A stretch of DNA of 64,000 bases from Chlorokybus atmophyticus (GCA_009103225.1 RHPI01002069.1:1586329-1650328); one strand, 5' to 3'; positions 46,841 to 58,253 are shown, numbered from the stretch's first letter. The notes: generated from the sequence alone by a model not told the origin. A program made the numbers and translations.

Positions 46841-48379
46841 ATGAGCGGGCCCACCCCGTTCTCTGCAATAGCGAGGGAGACCTCAGCAGCTAGAGCCCAA
46901 CCTCCATTCTCACCTACGAGCCAGCCAGCGACGAGAGCAATGCTTGTAGCAGCAGAGGCTCGCGTTCTGTCTCCAACTTCACTCCGTTCTTGTCCACACC
47001 GCGGCGTCGAGCTTCCCCACTCTCGTCCAACAGTGACGACTACGAGATGGAGTCTTCCAGCTCAACCACGTCCTTGCGCTTTTTCGGACGTGCTGGCACT
47101 ACCTCGCTGGACGAATGCATCATTAAGTTCCATTCCAAGATGCGATAGCAAGCACTGAAGAATAAAGACTGGTCAGATGAGATTTCTTTTCACATTGCTG
47201 CTCAATATCTGGACCATGAAGCACATGATGTCTAAAAGTGTTGTTGCTGAACTGTATCGAGTTGATGGCTACGGCGAGCTCGCCAGTACCATAGCATTTG
47301 CGTCACTGCACAGTTTAGCAGCCGTCTTGCCACCTACCACTTTCGCTGCAGTCACTGGGTTGTCCATAGCGGCAGCCATTAATAAAGCAGAGGACGAGGA
47401 ACCTAAGTTGGTAATCGTCAACCTGACCCCTGCAGAGATTGAGATCAAGACGGCCGTGCGACGGGCCCAGATCTTAGACCGTTCTGCTGCCATCCTTGAA
47501 GAACAACGAACTGCAGCCGTTGAGGTGGGCACTCCCCTACCTTTGGCAACACCTGGCTCTCGTGCGGGAGGCAGTGCTTTCACCCTCGGGTCAATCGCAC
47601 TGCGCGCACCAGCCATCACTATAGGTGCTGCCATCTCTGACTCTCCACTCAAGGATCTATACGCTGCACTTCGTCGCACCTTCCCTCCGCAGACCACTAG
47701 TAAAGTGGAGGAGCAGAGGCAGTTCCGACGCAAGCCGAACGAGGACCCCCTAAGCCTGTACTCCAGACTGGAAGGGCTGTTGAAGGACACTGACTACAAG
47801 ATCGTCAGTGACAAGGCTGCTGCAATGGTATATGTCAATGAGTTGGATGCCACCCTGAGCGAGTCGACGCGCCTGACCCTGAACTACAGCAGGCCCCTTG
47901 GCTGCACGCTCAAGGAAGCTTTCAAGACCACACAAGCCATCCATAAGCGCTTGGTGTATGAGAAGGCAGTGCTGGACACCAACCGGAGCGCCTCACGGCC
48001 TGAAACCAGCACAACTGCCGAGCCTCCTCGCCGCGAATGTGGCCGGGACGCTCCACCAGCAAGCGACAAAGGGAAACGTTCAGCGCATACTGCTTTACCT
48101 TGCCCTGTGCTGTGTCATCGCTGTGGACGGCACGGGCACTACAAAAAGGAGTGCACCGAAGAGTACTCAACTCTTGTCTGCGACTACTGCAACAAGACAG
48201 GCCACTTGGAGTCAGTCTGCTGGCTTAAGTTCCCTGAGTTGAGACCCGCCAACAGCTACAACGGCAACAACTCCGGTGGCTACAACAGCAACCATACCGG
48301 AGGCCATAACAACACCAACAACTACGCCATTGCTCGCAAGAAGGAGCAAGGCTACAGGGGGAAGAATCGCCCTCCTTAG
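46841..48379 (+). pseudogene. Inner gypsy gag
   Basis: Starts near 46841 (MSGPTPFSAIARE) in a Ser/Pro-rich region, shifts frame (DYEMESSSSTTSLRFFGRAG, then KDWSDEISFHIAAQYLDHEA) and settles at 47177 into 400 open codons. Contains helical capsid-like sequence ('RRKPNEDPLSLYSRLEGLLK', 'AAAMVYVNELDATLSESTRL') and two zinc knuckles, 'CHRCGRHGHYKKEC' and 'CDYCNKTGHLESVC', followed by an Asn/Gly-rich tail. At least two frame changes and a stop precede 47235. Confidence 0.8.
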
Positions 48380-48886
48380 CGCAAGGGACTGGAAGGACGT
48401 CCGCGCGCTGCTGCTGTTGCCGCTAAGGCTCCAGCCAACCGGCCATTTGATAACCATATGGCTGCCCTCATGGCGTGTATGGCACGCTTAGAGGAAGACA
48501 AGCAGGACTACCGCGCCTGCTACTCTGCCCAGTGGGCAATGATGGCTCCAAAGCGCACGAGAGACACCAGCACTCTGTCATGGATTCAACCATCCCAACT
48601 AGTTCGAGGGGAGGCCGTAACATCGTCAGCAGCCACCTCCTCTGAAGCCACCAATGGTGCTGCACCAGCAGCAACAATTACACCGGCTACGACGTCGACT
48701 CCGTCAAAATCTGCAACGATTGCTCCAGTTTCACCAAAAATTGGCATGCTAGTGAGCATCGTAACGCCAACACTGGTGAGCACGCTGGCCACAGCCACTG
48801 CTGTCACCAACCCTGCAGCATTAGGTCGCACCGGTTCCGCTCCAACTGCACGACCACCTGTGTCAGCAAGTGTTGTGAACACCCTC

Positions 48887-49392
48887 CGTTACAAATTGGG
48901 ATAAATTGTGATAGACCTGACTTATGGTAGTGTCTTTTACTACCATAGCCTAGTGGTCGGGACTCATTGTCACAAGGGTAACGGAGCTTGACGTCTCAGG
49001 TTCAATTCCCATAGGGGACTGAGACAGTTGCAAGGCAAAAGTAAAAACATTTGGGGCGGCTTGCCCTAGGCTGGGCGCGGGATCACGACCTGCGCGCCGA
49101 GTCAGTTCAACCTAAGGCCGCGTGAGCGGTCGCGCTGCGATGGCAGGTCGCGCGGTGTGGATGGCCGTTCAGTCGGTCAGAACCGTTTATGGGCTGGATT
49201 CAACAGGCCGCGTGCAGACCAATCGTGGTACGGCCGCAAACACGGCGACGTGGGCTAGTGCCTCATTGGATTATGAGGAACTCATGGGTTAAATTGGGGA
49301 GGAATGTCATGAATTGGGATAAATTGTTACAAACCTCACTCATGGTAGTGTCTTTTACTACCATAGCCTAGTGGTCGGGCCTCATTGTTACA
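48887..49392 (+). mobile_element. TRIM element, second family member, 506 bp
   Basis: Terminal direct repeats 48887-48974 and 49305-49392 (88 bp each) share 'aattgggataaattgt', 'atggtagtgtcttttactac' and 'catagcctagtggtcggg', and end in TCACA/TTACA. Exact 5-bp duplication ccctc at 48882-48886 and 49393-49397. After the left LTR, gggtaacggagc resembles the tRNA-Met primer site; before the right LTR lies ttggggaggaa. The LTR hairpin atggtagt/actaccat leads straight into the A-box match tagcctagtggt; ggttcaattcc (48999-49009) is a B-box match. It interrupts the inner element's reading frame. Confidence 0.85.
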
Positions 49393-51256
49393 CCCTCGCG
49401 CCACTGAGCAGCACTCTCGCCACCACCGGCAGTGCCATCATCGAGCCTGCTGCCACTGCAGCGACGCGCGCAGCTACATTGTCCGCTCTCGACGTCACTC
49501 AAGCTGTCCCGCGAGGTCAGCAAGCTGAGCGCGCATGGGAGATCATCATGCGTGCAGCAGATCCCACTACCATTGCTTTTGGGCGCAGAGAGCGAACAAC
49601 TCACGTTGAACGCAGTGATCACGTCTTCCCACTGCCCGAATGTTACACCCTGCCAGAACAGACTCATCGGCAACTAGAGGATAAAATCCTCGCCGGCACG
49701 GTGCCTCCCATGCGAGAACGTGTCTTTGTGGTCAGAACACCTGTTGTACTAGAGTTGGCACTACATCTTTTCTGGACTCTCCATAACAACATGCAGACTG
49801 CGCCACGCCAGCCCGCATGAGTCCGTCATCAACCCTTTGAGCCAAGCCCGCTGGACACGTATTGAGACCGGCAACCCATTGTGCAGCAGCATATAGCTGA
49901 TACGGCCGACATGCCTATTGGTGACAACGAAGCACTGAGGCCCCTCAGTACCATTCGGCTTCATGAGCGCTACACTGCGCTGGAACAGGCGTTCACCTGC
50001 CATCAGGACCAAGCGGCAGCATTCGATGCAAAAGCGCACGCCTTTGCCAATGCTTGCGCTGGCGTTCTTCAACCCACGGTCGCTGGCCCATCGTCCAGCA
50101 CGACACCCCTCGTTGGTGGGCCCGATGTTTACCAGACGAGGGCGCTGGCCCAACAAACCAGGGGGGTGATTGCCCCGCTGCTACCCGCCTTGGTGGAAGA
50201 CTTGCCTGACGATCAACGGGATCCAGGGAGAGGTTACCTCACACCGCAAGGATGGACACAACGAGATGGAGCAAGTTCAATCGGAGAACAGCAACTTCGC
50301 ACTACCCTGTTACGACAAGCAACCATGCTGCACCGACAAGAAGACATCGGCCTGTGACGGATGCTGGGGATGCGAGAAGGTGGTAATGAAGCTTGAGCAA
50401 GACTGGTGACTTGGCTAGTCACAAATCACCCCGCAGTCCCCCTGTTCGCATTCGGCACCAGATTGTTCTGGTTGGACGCCTTCCTGCGCTTGCTATGGCA
50501 AGCCTTTGACGAATTTGCCTCGGCAGCCATTAACAGCTTAAAAGGAGCTGAAGAGGCCATACTAAGGTTGCTTGGGGTAAAAGCAGCGCGGCAACGCAGA
50601 CGCATCGCAGCTGCTTATGAGCAGCATGTCCAATAGCCAGAGATTTACCTCGCTGTGCGGGCACGAGCAACAATGGTGCTAGAAGCGGGGGTGGTCAATG
50701 GCAGATGGGATGCCTACATGGCAGGGATCTTAAGGGGTTCCACCATCACCCACGACATAAGAGCGCGCCTTCCAAGCGCAGTGTATCTCCAGCCCATGCC
50801 TTAGAATCACCGCTGGAGTGACGTGGTCAACGATTCAACAGCCACATGGGAAGGTACACTGGTCAGGAGGCAGCTCATGCTGTACGCTGGACTTATGTGG
50901 ATGATCAGGCTGCGCGGGAGGCGGGCCCACAAACACCCGGTTCTTCAGGGTTTCCTCAACAGCCACTGGCAAGGCCGCCAGGTATGACCCCGGCCCCACA
51001 GAGGCGCAATCCCCCTGCGCCACAACCAGGGTAATTACAGGCAGCACTGCCAGCACCTAGGCCGCAGCGCGTATAACACCAGCAAAGACAAGGACGGTTC
51101 GGGCCAGGCCGCGGTCAAGGAGGTCCTCAAGACTCAGCTGGTGGAGGGACGCTTGCCGCACTGCGCTCGACACCACCGGAGGAGACTGCAGCAGCAGTCA
51201 CCCCACGCACACGCTACCGACGATTCAAGCGGCTGCGCATCCACGCCAATGCAGCC
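49393..51256 (+). pseudogene. Inner gypsy linker region between gag and protease
   Basis: Open pieces in changing frames: 'SALDVTQAVPRGQQAERAWE' to 'RVFVVRTPVVLELALHLFWT' (49400-49818), 'LSTIRLHERYTALEQAFTCH' (49881-50355), 'ARHPSLVGPMFT', 'FDEFASAAINSLKGAEEAIL' (50500-50636), and a Pro/Gln-rich part (50850-51050). They are helical and Ala/Gln-rich but I recognise no domain. They are probably the C-terminal gag/spacer of the element. Confidence 0.5.
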
Positions 51257-51750
51257 ATGATCGTCAACCAAGACAAGCATGTCACTATCAATGGGCGAGC
51301 ACCAAAGCGTGTAATGCTGGACTTTGGAGCCCAGCCTGTCATCATCGGACGTTACCTCGCACGCGGCCTTCGCATCACCAGCGCTGAGATGACGCCGTGC
51401 CAATACGTGCTTGACACAGCAACCGATAGCCGTGACAAGGTGATTGGCATCACCAAGCAAGCCCTCTGCACTTGTTTGACAGGAGCGGACCCTTCCCACA
51501 ACACCGAGGTCATACGTGTGTGGTCACCGACGCAGGATCCTTCGACCAATTGCTGGGACAGGACTTCAACTTCCATGTTGGCATGGGCTTGGACTACAGG
51601 ACAGAAAAGGCATGGTTTTGTCCTCATTGAGATGGAGAGGATGGAGAGATTCAAGGATATCTGCCTCTTGAGCTGGTGGCTCTCGCTCTCACCGAAGGTC
51701 AGCTGCAACAGCCACCTACAGGTCGTTGTCGACAACCATTGATATGTCAG
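51257..51750 (+). pseudogene. Inner gypsy aspartic protease
   Basis: 'HVTINGRAPKRVMLDFGAQP' followed by VIIGRYLARGLRI has the D-x-G-A-Q active-site loop (DTGAQ expected; Phe here) and the usual following strand. In another frame, 'DAGSFDQLLGQDFNFHVGMG' and LDYRTEKAWF give the C-terminal LLGxDF part, so a frame change lies near 51500. Confidence 0.7.
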
Positions 51751-51954
51751 CTGCAACAGCCACCCACAGGTACGACGAGTCTCTGAAAGATGCCAGCGAA
51801 GAAGTGGCCCACCAAACCAGCGGAACGCCCCTGGCGCGCACAGGTGGTCGCACATCTACTTTGACCAGTCCATGGCTCACTTCACGATTCCCTCTCTACA
51901 AGGACCAAGCTGCGGTCCAGGAGCAACACCAGGTGGCCACTGAAGTAGTGGAGT

Positions 51955-52920
51955 TTCACGTATTCCGTCGACAACAAGGCATCACCGTGTTGGAACTAGT
52001 TGGAGGAATAGGTAGTGGCCTCGCCGCTGTCCTCAACACCGGCGCGACGGTTACCAAGTACTTTTACTGTGACCCTGATCCACACGGACAGATTGCCCTA
52101 AGCCACCACCTGCACCACCTGCAAAAATGCTACCCGCAACGATTGCCGTTGTCGGCACTGCAAAGGTGTCGGAAGGCACTGCCACAGAACATCCGTTGAA
52201 TCATTGCGGATCACCTCCTGGCGGTGGGCAACATAGACCTGCTAATAGCCAGCGCTGAGCGGGATGGGAGTGTCAAGGACACTTCAGAGCAGGCAGAGGC
52301 CAAGGACTCGCTGATCCTCACTCGCGACTGTTCTGAGAACCGATGCGTATGATCAAAATCCTGTAGAGCAACCAGCTGTCCAGGCCTCCAGGATACATTA
52401 TCGAAAATGTGCATTCCAAGGACGATAAGCGCCATCACGTGGCCAACAGCTTTCGACACCCTCTCAAAATCAACGCAGCGCGTCGTGGCTCCCGTGCTCA
52501 TCGCGTCCGCGCCAAGTGGACCAACCTGGCTACAGTTAAGGATCTCTTTGCCGCTGAATATCTGCACAACAGTCGTCCGCGCGATTTCACCGTCGACGCT
52601 ATCCTAGACCCTGGGCGCACAGCACAACCAGTCTCACGGCACGATCACCAGCACTTCTACCTACCAGTGCAACCGGCCTGTCAACCACGTCGTGCGCTCC
52701 CCACGCTGGTGTCTTACCCAAAATCATACGCCATCCGCAACCATGGCGAAGGCATGGTGTTGGATTCCAACACACGCCAACCGGAGGAACCCAATGCACG
52801 TGAGCGCGAACGCGCCATGGGATTCACTCCAGGCAGTATCACAGGTTTCACGCTGACTGACAGTCAGCAATGTCAGCTGTTGGTAGCGCCATGGACTAGA
52901 ACAGCATGGTATGGTTTTTA
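51955..52920 (+). pseudogene. DNA (cytosine-5) methyltransferase domain inside gypsy element
   Basis: In order: motif I 'GITVLELVGGIGSGLAAVLN' (usually LFGGIGSG); 'VTKYFYCDPDPHGQIALSHH', the cofactor-binding acidic loop; 'IDLLIASAERDGS' in the place of the catalytic G/P-x-C-Q loop, where Cys and Gln are lost; motif VI 'GYIIENVHSKDD' (ENV at 52403-52411); motif VIII-like 'RRGSRAHRVRAKWTNLA'; and motif IX-X-like 'EEPNARERERAMGFTPGS'. The domain is split by a stop at 52197-52199 and frame changes near 52330. Gypsy and copia elements that acquired such domains are known from some algae and dinoflagellates (established knowledge). It lies between protease and reverse transcriptase. This copy must be inactive, but relatives may not be. 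Confidence 0.75.
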
Positions 52921-52959
52921 AAAATATACTTTGCTCTCCAGGACCGCCATGTGTCCTTC

Positions 52960-54540
52960 CAAAAGCTCGAACACCTGGCGGGGGGGTGGGCCGATCGCGT
53001 GCAAAAGATCAAAGCGGCACACACCGCCCTAAAAATCGCCCATATGGAGGAGCAGGCAGCAGTCACGGTGGAGGACATCTCAGTAGTCGCCAATGCTACC
53101 TCTTGACCCCATGCCATTGGACCACTAGCTACAGGCCAAACGTGAGAACAACTTGAGGCTCTTTTCAACAAGTGGAGGAATCAGTTCAGCTTCAGCGTGA
53201 AGGAACTAGGCGTTTGCTCAGTTAACCAGATAGACATCGAGTTAGTGGACACCAAACCGGTGTTTCGACGGCAGTATTGACTCTCCAAGTTGGAAGAAGA
53301 CTTGGTGGAGCAGAGGTGCAAGGCTTTGCTAGATGCAGGCCTAATAGAGGAGTCCACATCGGACTTTGCGGCCGCGACCGTCATGCCCCTGAAGAAGGAT
53401 TCAGTAGGCTGCACAGACCGGCGTATGTGCGGCGACTATCGCCCCCTCAATAACAAAACCAAATAGGACAGGGATCCAATGCCTACTGCAAAGGGTATCT
53501 TTTATGATGTAGGAGACTATACTGTTGTCAGCATCCTGGACATGCGATAAGGGTACAACTTGATCGCCATCAAGGAGGAGGACAAACACAAGACCTCTTT
53601 CTGGGGCAACCTGCAGCTGTACCAATGGAAGGTCATGCCCTTCGGACTGAAGAATGCTCCTGCCAAGTTCGAGCGCGTCATGAACAAAGCCTTGAAGGGG
53701 CTGGACTTCGCGCGATGCTACATTGACGACATTCTCATCTTCAGCCGCAGCAACGAAGAGCACCTGCAGCACATCGAGGAAGTGCTGGAGAGACTCAAAG
53801 GGGTGGGGATGACGGTGTACCCCGACAAGTGCACCTTTTTCACTCGCAAGGTACCCTACCTTGGGCACATAATTGTGCCCCACGGTGTGTACGTACAGCA
53901 GGCAAAGGTGGAGGCCTTGGCGGCTATCCATGCACCAACAGACCTTACGCGCCTGCGCGCCATTCTGGGCCTTGCCAACTACGATCGCCGGTTCGTGAAG
54001 GACTTTGCAAAGATCGCGCGACCCCTCAACGAGCTTCTGAAAAAAGAAATGGAGTTTGCGTGGAAGGAGCCACAACAGCAGGTGTTTGAGGAGCTAAAGG
54101 GCAGGCTCACCACTGCTCCCATCCTGCGACGCCCTAACTACAACAAGCTCTTCATCCTCACACCGACTGGAGCAAGCTTGGGGTGGGGACTGTGCTGGTG
54201 CAGCACGGCGAGAACAAGAAGAAGCGGGTGGTGTCGTACGCCAGGCGAAGCAACAACAGCGCTGAGGCCAACTACAGCTGCTACGAGGGGGAGTGTCTCG
54301 CTGCAGTGTGGGCTATCTGCTTCTTCAGACCTTTCCTCCTTGGTCGGCAGTCCCACTTGATCACCAATTATTAGCCACTCAAGTGGTTGATGACCAACCA
54401 ACATTTGACAGGGAAACTTGCTCGCTGGGCCCTGCTGTTTTAGGAGTATGACTTCGAGATCGGTCACCGCGCGGACCTTACCAACGAAGACGCTGATGGC
54501 CTCAGTCGCAACCCTCACCTCAGTACCAACAATGCAACCG
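52960..54540 (+). pseudogene. Inner gypsy reverse transcriptase and RNase H
   Basis: Lead-in 'ALLDAGLIEESTSDFAAATV', 'RRMCGDYRPLNNKTK', 'TVVSILDMR.GYNLIAIKEE', then an open stretch from 53560 with 'YQWKVMPFGLKNAPAKFERV', catalytic YIDD at 53719-53730, thumb 'RAILGLANYDRRFVKDFAKI', and 'LFILTPTGASLGWG' opening RNase H. After a one-base change near 54185 RNase H continues: 'GENKKKRVVSYARRSNNSAE' and 'EGECLAAVWAICFFRPFLLG'. It ends in 'HRADLTNEDADGLSR'. Several in-frame stops (53278, 53464, 53548, 54372, 54440) show decay. Confidence 0.85.
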
Positions 54541-54879
54541 GAGCTCAGCACGAGCTCGGCCCTGCAGCAGCAGCTCCCACCGTGGCGGCCATGTTTGCTG
54601 CTGCCGCGTTACGCTCAGGGCGCCAGATCAACATCACCGCCACCTCTACGGCAGAGGAGATTCCTGCCCTTGAGTCTACTGGCCCTTCAGTGACCACACC
54701 TCTAGGAAACGTCCACGCGGTCGACAATGAAGTCGACGACACCGAGCTGGCACCCACTGACACCAGGCAAGACATATGACTGGACAAGCCATCACTCTCT
54801 TTCTTTCAAAATGGCCAGCTTCCCCCCAACATGAGTGCACGAGAGCAAGATCGTGTCAGTCAACGCACCCGCCACTATT

Positions 54880-55950
54880 GGTGGGCGGATGACAAGGTGT
54901 ACCGCCGCGTGACGAGGACAAGAAGGTGCGGACACCAGCCACACGCGAGCGCATCATTGCTGCCCTCCACACTGAGCTTGGGCATTTCGGTGTCAAGCGT
55001 ACCGTCAGCCTGGTAAGGGCACAATATTGGTGGTATGGGCTGTCCAAACAGATGCAGGGGTTCATCAGTTATTGCCAACAGTGTGACATAGTTAGCGCCA
55101 GCCTCAATACATGCAGTGCCACCTTGCACCCTCTCCCCATTCCCGGTCTTTTCTAATGCTGGGGACTTGACATCTTGAGAGACTTAGCACCCTCGGCACG
55201 GGGCAACTGCTACATCCTGGTCATGATCAAGCACTTCTCCAAATGGGTGGAGCTGGTGCCATTACCCGACAAGAGCAGCAGCGGGGTGTCTCAAGCCTTC
55301 CTCTCCCATGTCCTCAGCCGGTTCGGCAGCTGCGCTGAGGTCATCACCGATCAAGGCACTGAGTTCAGAGGGGAGTTCGACACCCTGTTGGACAGATGCT
55401 ACATCGATCATCGCCGCACTTCGCGTGACCACCCCCAAGCCGACGGTCTCGCCGAGCGGACAGTAAAACTATGAAGAAGGCACTCCGCAAGTACGTGCTG
55501 GAGTATGAGAACACATGGGACGACCACCTTCCGTGGGTGGCTCTTGGATACCGATTGTCAAAGCAGGCGGCTCTGCGCGAGTAAAGCCCATACTACCTGC
55601 TGTTCGGGCGTCCGCCATTGCTTTTCTTTCGTGCACAGCAGGAAGTAGAATGTGTGGTGAACAACCTCGACGATCGCAATTGAATGCACTACGACATTAC
55701 CACACGCACCACGTTGTTCAAGCACACTGTCCCGATGGCCTTCAACAACCTGCGCATCGCACAGCACCGCGACACCCTGCGCTACGAGCGCGTGCGGAGC
55801 GGCTTCTACAAGGAGCCTCAATGGCGGTTTCAAGCATGGGACTTTGCCTACTGTATGGCAGCCATCAAAAACACGCTCGACATGGGCCGCATCGTCTACA
55901 AGGTACTCAAGGTGTACCCCACACGAGTGCTGAACCTCCTCGGTCAAAAC
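54880..55950 (+). pseudogene. Inner gypsy integrase
   Basis: H2C2 zinc finger 'IIAALHTELGHFGVKRTVSL' and 'FISYCQQCDIVSA'; core 'GNCYILVMIKHFSKWVELVP' where the first catalytic Asp (MIDHFSKW expected) is Lys; second Asp in 'EVITDQGTEFRGEF'; Glu in 'HPQADGLAERTVK'; a stop after this. The C-terminal part is 'YKVLKVYPTRVLNLLGQNGE' with 'VNCAPCYLPYIAG', an SH3-like tail. Frame changes occur near 54920, 55155 and 55470. Confidence 0.8.
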
Positions 55951-56048
55951 GGCGAGAGGTTGAAAGACAACATGGTGAACTGCGCGCCATGTTACCTTCC
56001 TTACATAGCGGGCTTTGCGCGCATCCAGCACCCTCGCCCCGCCCGCAA

Positions 56049-56190
56049 CACACGCTGTGAACGCTGTGGCAGCGCCGGCGACAACGCACTTATGATGCTC
56101 TGCGATGGCTGCAACAAGGGCCTGCATTGCTACTGTCTGGAGCCCCCATTGGACGCAATACCCATGTAGGAGTACTGGTACGACGATTGC
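56049..56190 (+). pseudogene. PHD finger at the 3' end of the inner gypsy element
   Basis: Continuous with the integrase tail frame: 'NTRCERCGSAGDNALMMLCD', GCNKGLHCYC, LEPPLDAIP, a TAG stop at 56167-56169, then EYWYDDC. Spacing C-x2-C, C-x2-C, H-x2-C and a final W..xxC fits a PHD finger (Cys4-His-Cys3) with one zinc-binding Cys lost (WYDDC for WxCxxC). PHD fingers read histone H3 tails, so in retroelements they could guide integration (inference). Confidence 0.8.
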
Positions 56191-56504
56191 CGCACCAATG
56201 GTCCTCCTCACCTGCGTCAACAACTTAGCTCTGGAGCTGGAACCTCCCCAAAAACTCAGGGGGGGGTGGGTTGTTGACTGTGTGTTCTACAGCACAGCAT
56301 GTACACTAAGGACACCAGCTCCACATGTCCGTGTGATTCAGCGACAGCGGAGCAGCTCCACCAAGCACTCCTCGCCATCCGAGCTAAGTTGTCTTTTACT
56401 TTTGCCACAGGTTACAACATGTTGCAGCAACAGGGCTAGCAAGCATGTCTTTCGCTGCAGCGGCCCGACACGGTGTGACCCTTGATTCTCCTCGACCCGA
56501 CAGC

Positions 56505-57483
56505 TGTCATGCCTATTGCCCGTGTTGAAGGTATTACATGGGTGCTGCTTGTATCCGGTCAGCTTGCCCTCCACACAAGAGTCGAGAGTCGAAGGTATGG
56601 GCTGAGCATGTGGACTCCGGACTTAGCAAGATGGTCGAGCCAGGACAGACTGTGGACCAGATGCTGAGTAGAGCGTTGGGAGAAACCGCGTAGCTTTGTG
56701 GATACGTAAGCTTAGCAGGCGTGGCTTAGCTTGTTGGAAAGCTCTGGTCGTGAGCCAAACAGCGCAACTTAGAGCGCGTTGAAAGGCTGAGTATTGTGCA
56801 CGCGGTGCTTGCAAATGTAGACGTTTGTAGAAACTGGCGGGGTATAAAACCCCTGGACTTGTATGGCATTAATGGCAGTAGCAGTCATGCTCTTGTGTTG
56901 ATGTTGTTGGCGTGTAACTTGCATGTGTGTATGTCAACAGCCCGCGCATACCAGCCGTCATCGAACATGCCTACATCGAACTCATCATCCAGCCTACCAG
57001 CCTACCAACGCGCGCGCGTCACTAACGAGTAGCTAGGTCATGACTCCAAAGTAGCTCACGACCATAGCCTACACAGGCACCGCGCGTAGTTGTTCAGTTG
57101 TGACTTCAGTTATAAGTTGTGTTCTACATCGAGTGGTGATTGCGTGGAAATAGCCACGATATGACCGTTAGCTTATGTTCTGAACAGTCATAATTTGACT
57201 TGTATAAGTAGTCACAGTGTTCACCAAATCAGCTAGTGACACTGAAAGTGAGAAAGCTAACAGCTTGTGAAACAACTTGAACTGCGAACACGCCATCCCG
57301 GTTACCAAGAACCCCCTCATTGTGTGAGAGCCTGTGCATGCTCGTGTGCATTGTGCTTGTCATTGCTGTGAGCTTGGTGTGCCTGGTTGCAGTGTGTTTG
57401 TTGGCATCGGTAAGAGCATAGTATCCACGTGTTGCTTGCTCATTCACCTCACTTAACAATGCAACACATTTTCCGCTCACGCA
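56505..57483 (+). repeat. Inner element 3' LTR (aligned part 56932-57483)
   Basis: The aligned 552 bases match the 5' LTR. Upstream sequence to 56505, or even to the purine tract at 56255-56271, may also be LTR. A 40-base stretch around 56464-56504 (cccgacacggtgtgaccctt...) recurs just right of the LTR at 57488-57528, which hints at an older rearrangement or a tandem LTR. Confidence 0.65.
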
Positions 57484-58253
57484 GAGAGCCCGACACAGTG
57501 TGACCCTCGATTCTCCTTGACCCGACATCCTTGCAACGCTTCCGAGTTTTCAGCGTCAATAAGGTGAGAGCCTTGAACGCCATCCTCTGGCCTGAATAAG
57601 GGCCGGGTTTGTCATAAGTGGCCATAAGAGCGGCCGCTGCTGAATCTGTGTGCATGAGTCGCAGTACATTATGCGTCAACTCGTGCTCGATCATGCGAAT
57701 CACCATCTCCTTGCTTGCGCGCGGGAGTGCCGCGAAGTCCGTCTCATATGCGTCACGGACTTGCTGCGCCCATTCATCCCACACTTCCTTGCGAAGCTGG
57801 GGGTGTGTAGCAAGAAGAGCCTCATGCTGATGCGTACTTTGCTATGGCCGCCCCGATAATGCTCTGAGCGTCCATGGGTTGTTCGTCATGAGAGGATTTC
57901 TTTTAAGAAGCTTCACCACTCCTAGACTTGGCTTCTTCCTCCTCACTGACATTATAACTACCACTCATTTTCGAGTGCTTCACTTCCTCATCACTTGATG
58001 GCTGATATGATGAATCCTCAGGAACGGGATGCATCCTGCCTTCCTCTTCTTGGTAAGACATCTGCCTAAGGAGACAAGCCATCAAAAAGTTTCCAAGTGC
58101 ACGAGTGCACAAGTGCATACGAGTTGTGCACTCTGAAAGTGGCAAAACTTGTCGTGTTTCTTTTCGCATTGATTGCAAGGTTTTTAACTTGGGTAGAACA
58201 GCCCGTGAAGGGACTACCCAACACCTCTCAACAAGACGCTTGCTTGCAAACAA
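57449..58253 (-). pseudogene. Leader-region reading frames of the outer gypsy element (unknown)
   Basis: Between the outer 5' LTR and the inner insertion, minus-strand frames read 'MSYQEEEGRMHPVPEDSSYQ' with an acidic Ser-rich continuation ending SGEAS, then 'MWDEWAQQVRDAYETDFAAL', 'MVIRMIEHELTHNVLRLMHT' and 'SGQRMAFKALTLLTLKTRKR'. The second piece is helical and charged, like a gag matrix or capsid part, but I do not recognise a family. Stops separate the pieces. Confidence 0.4.

Larger units (their letters stand above)
46036..57483 (+). mobile_element. Inner Ty3/gypsy element carrying a DNA methyltransferase and a PHD finger (~11.4 kb)
   Basis: Plus-strand order: LTR (about 46036-46585), gag with two zinc knuckles, a poorly recognisable middle, aspartic protease, cytosine-5 DNA methyltransferase domain, reverse transcriptase, RNase H, integrase with SH3-like tail, PHD finger, possible purine tract (56255-56271), and LTR ending near 57483. 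The LTRs align over about 540 bases. The element lies inside the outer gypsy element on the opposite strand and was itself hit by a TRIM at 48887-49392. Many stops and frameshifts make this copy defective. Confidence 0.8.

Noticed and set aside
48940-49012. A second tRNA gene candidate
   Set aside because: Same reason: it is part of the LTR and leader of a TRIM with a 5-bp target duplication; the cloverleaf does not close.
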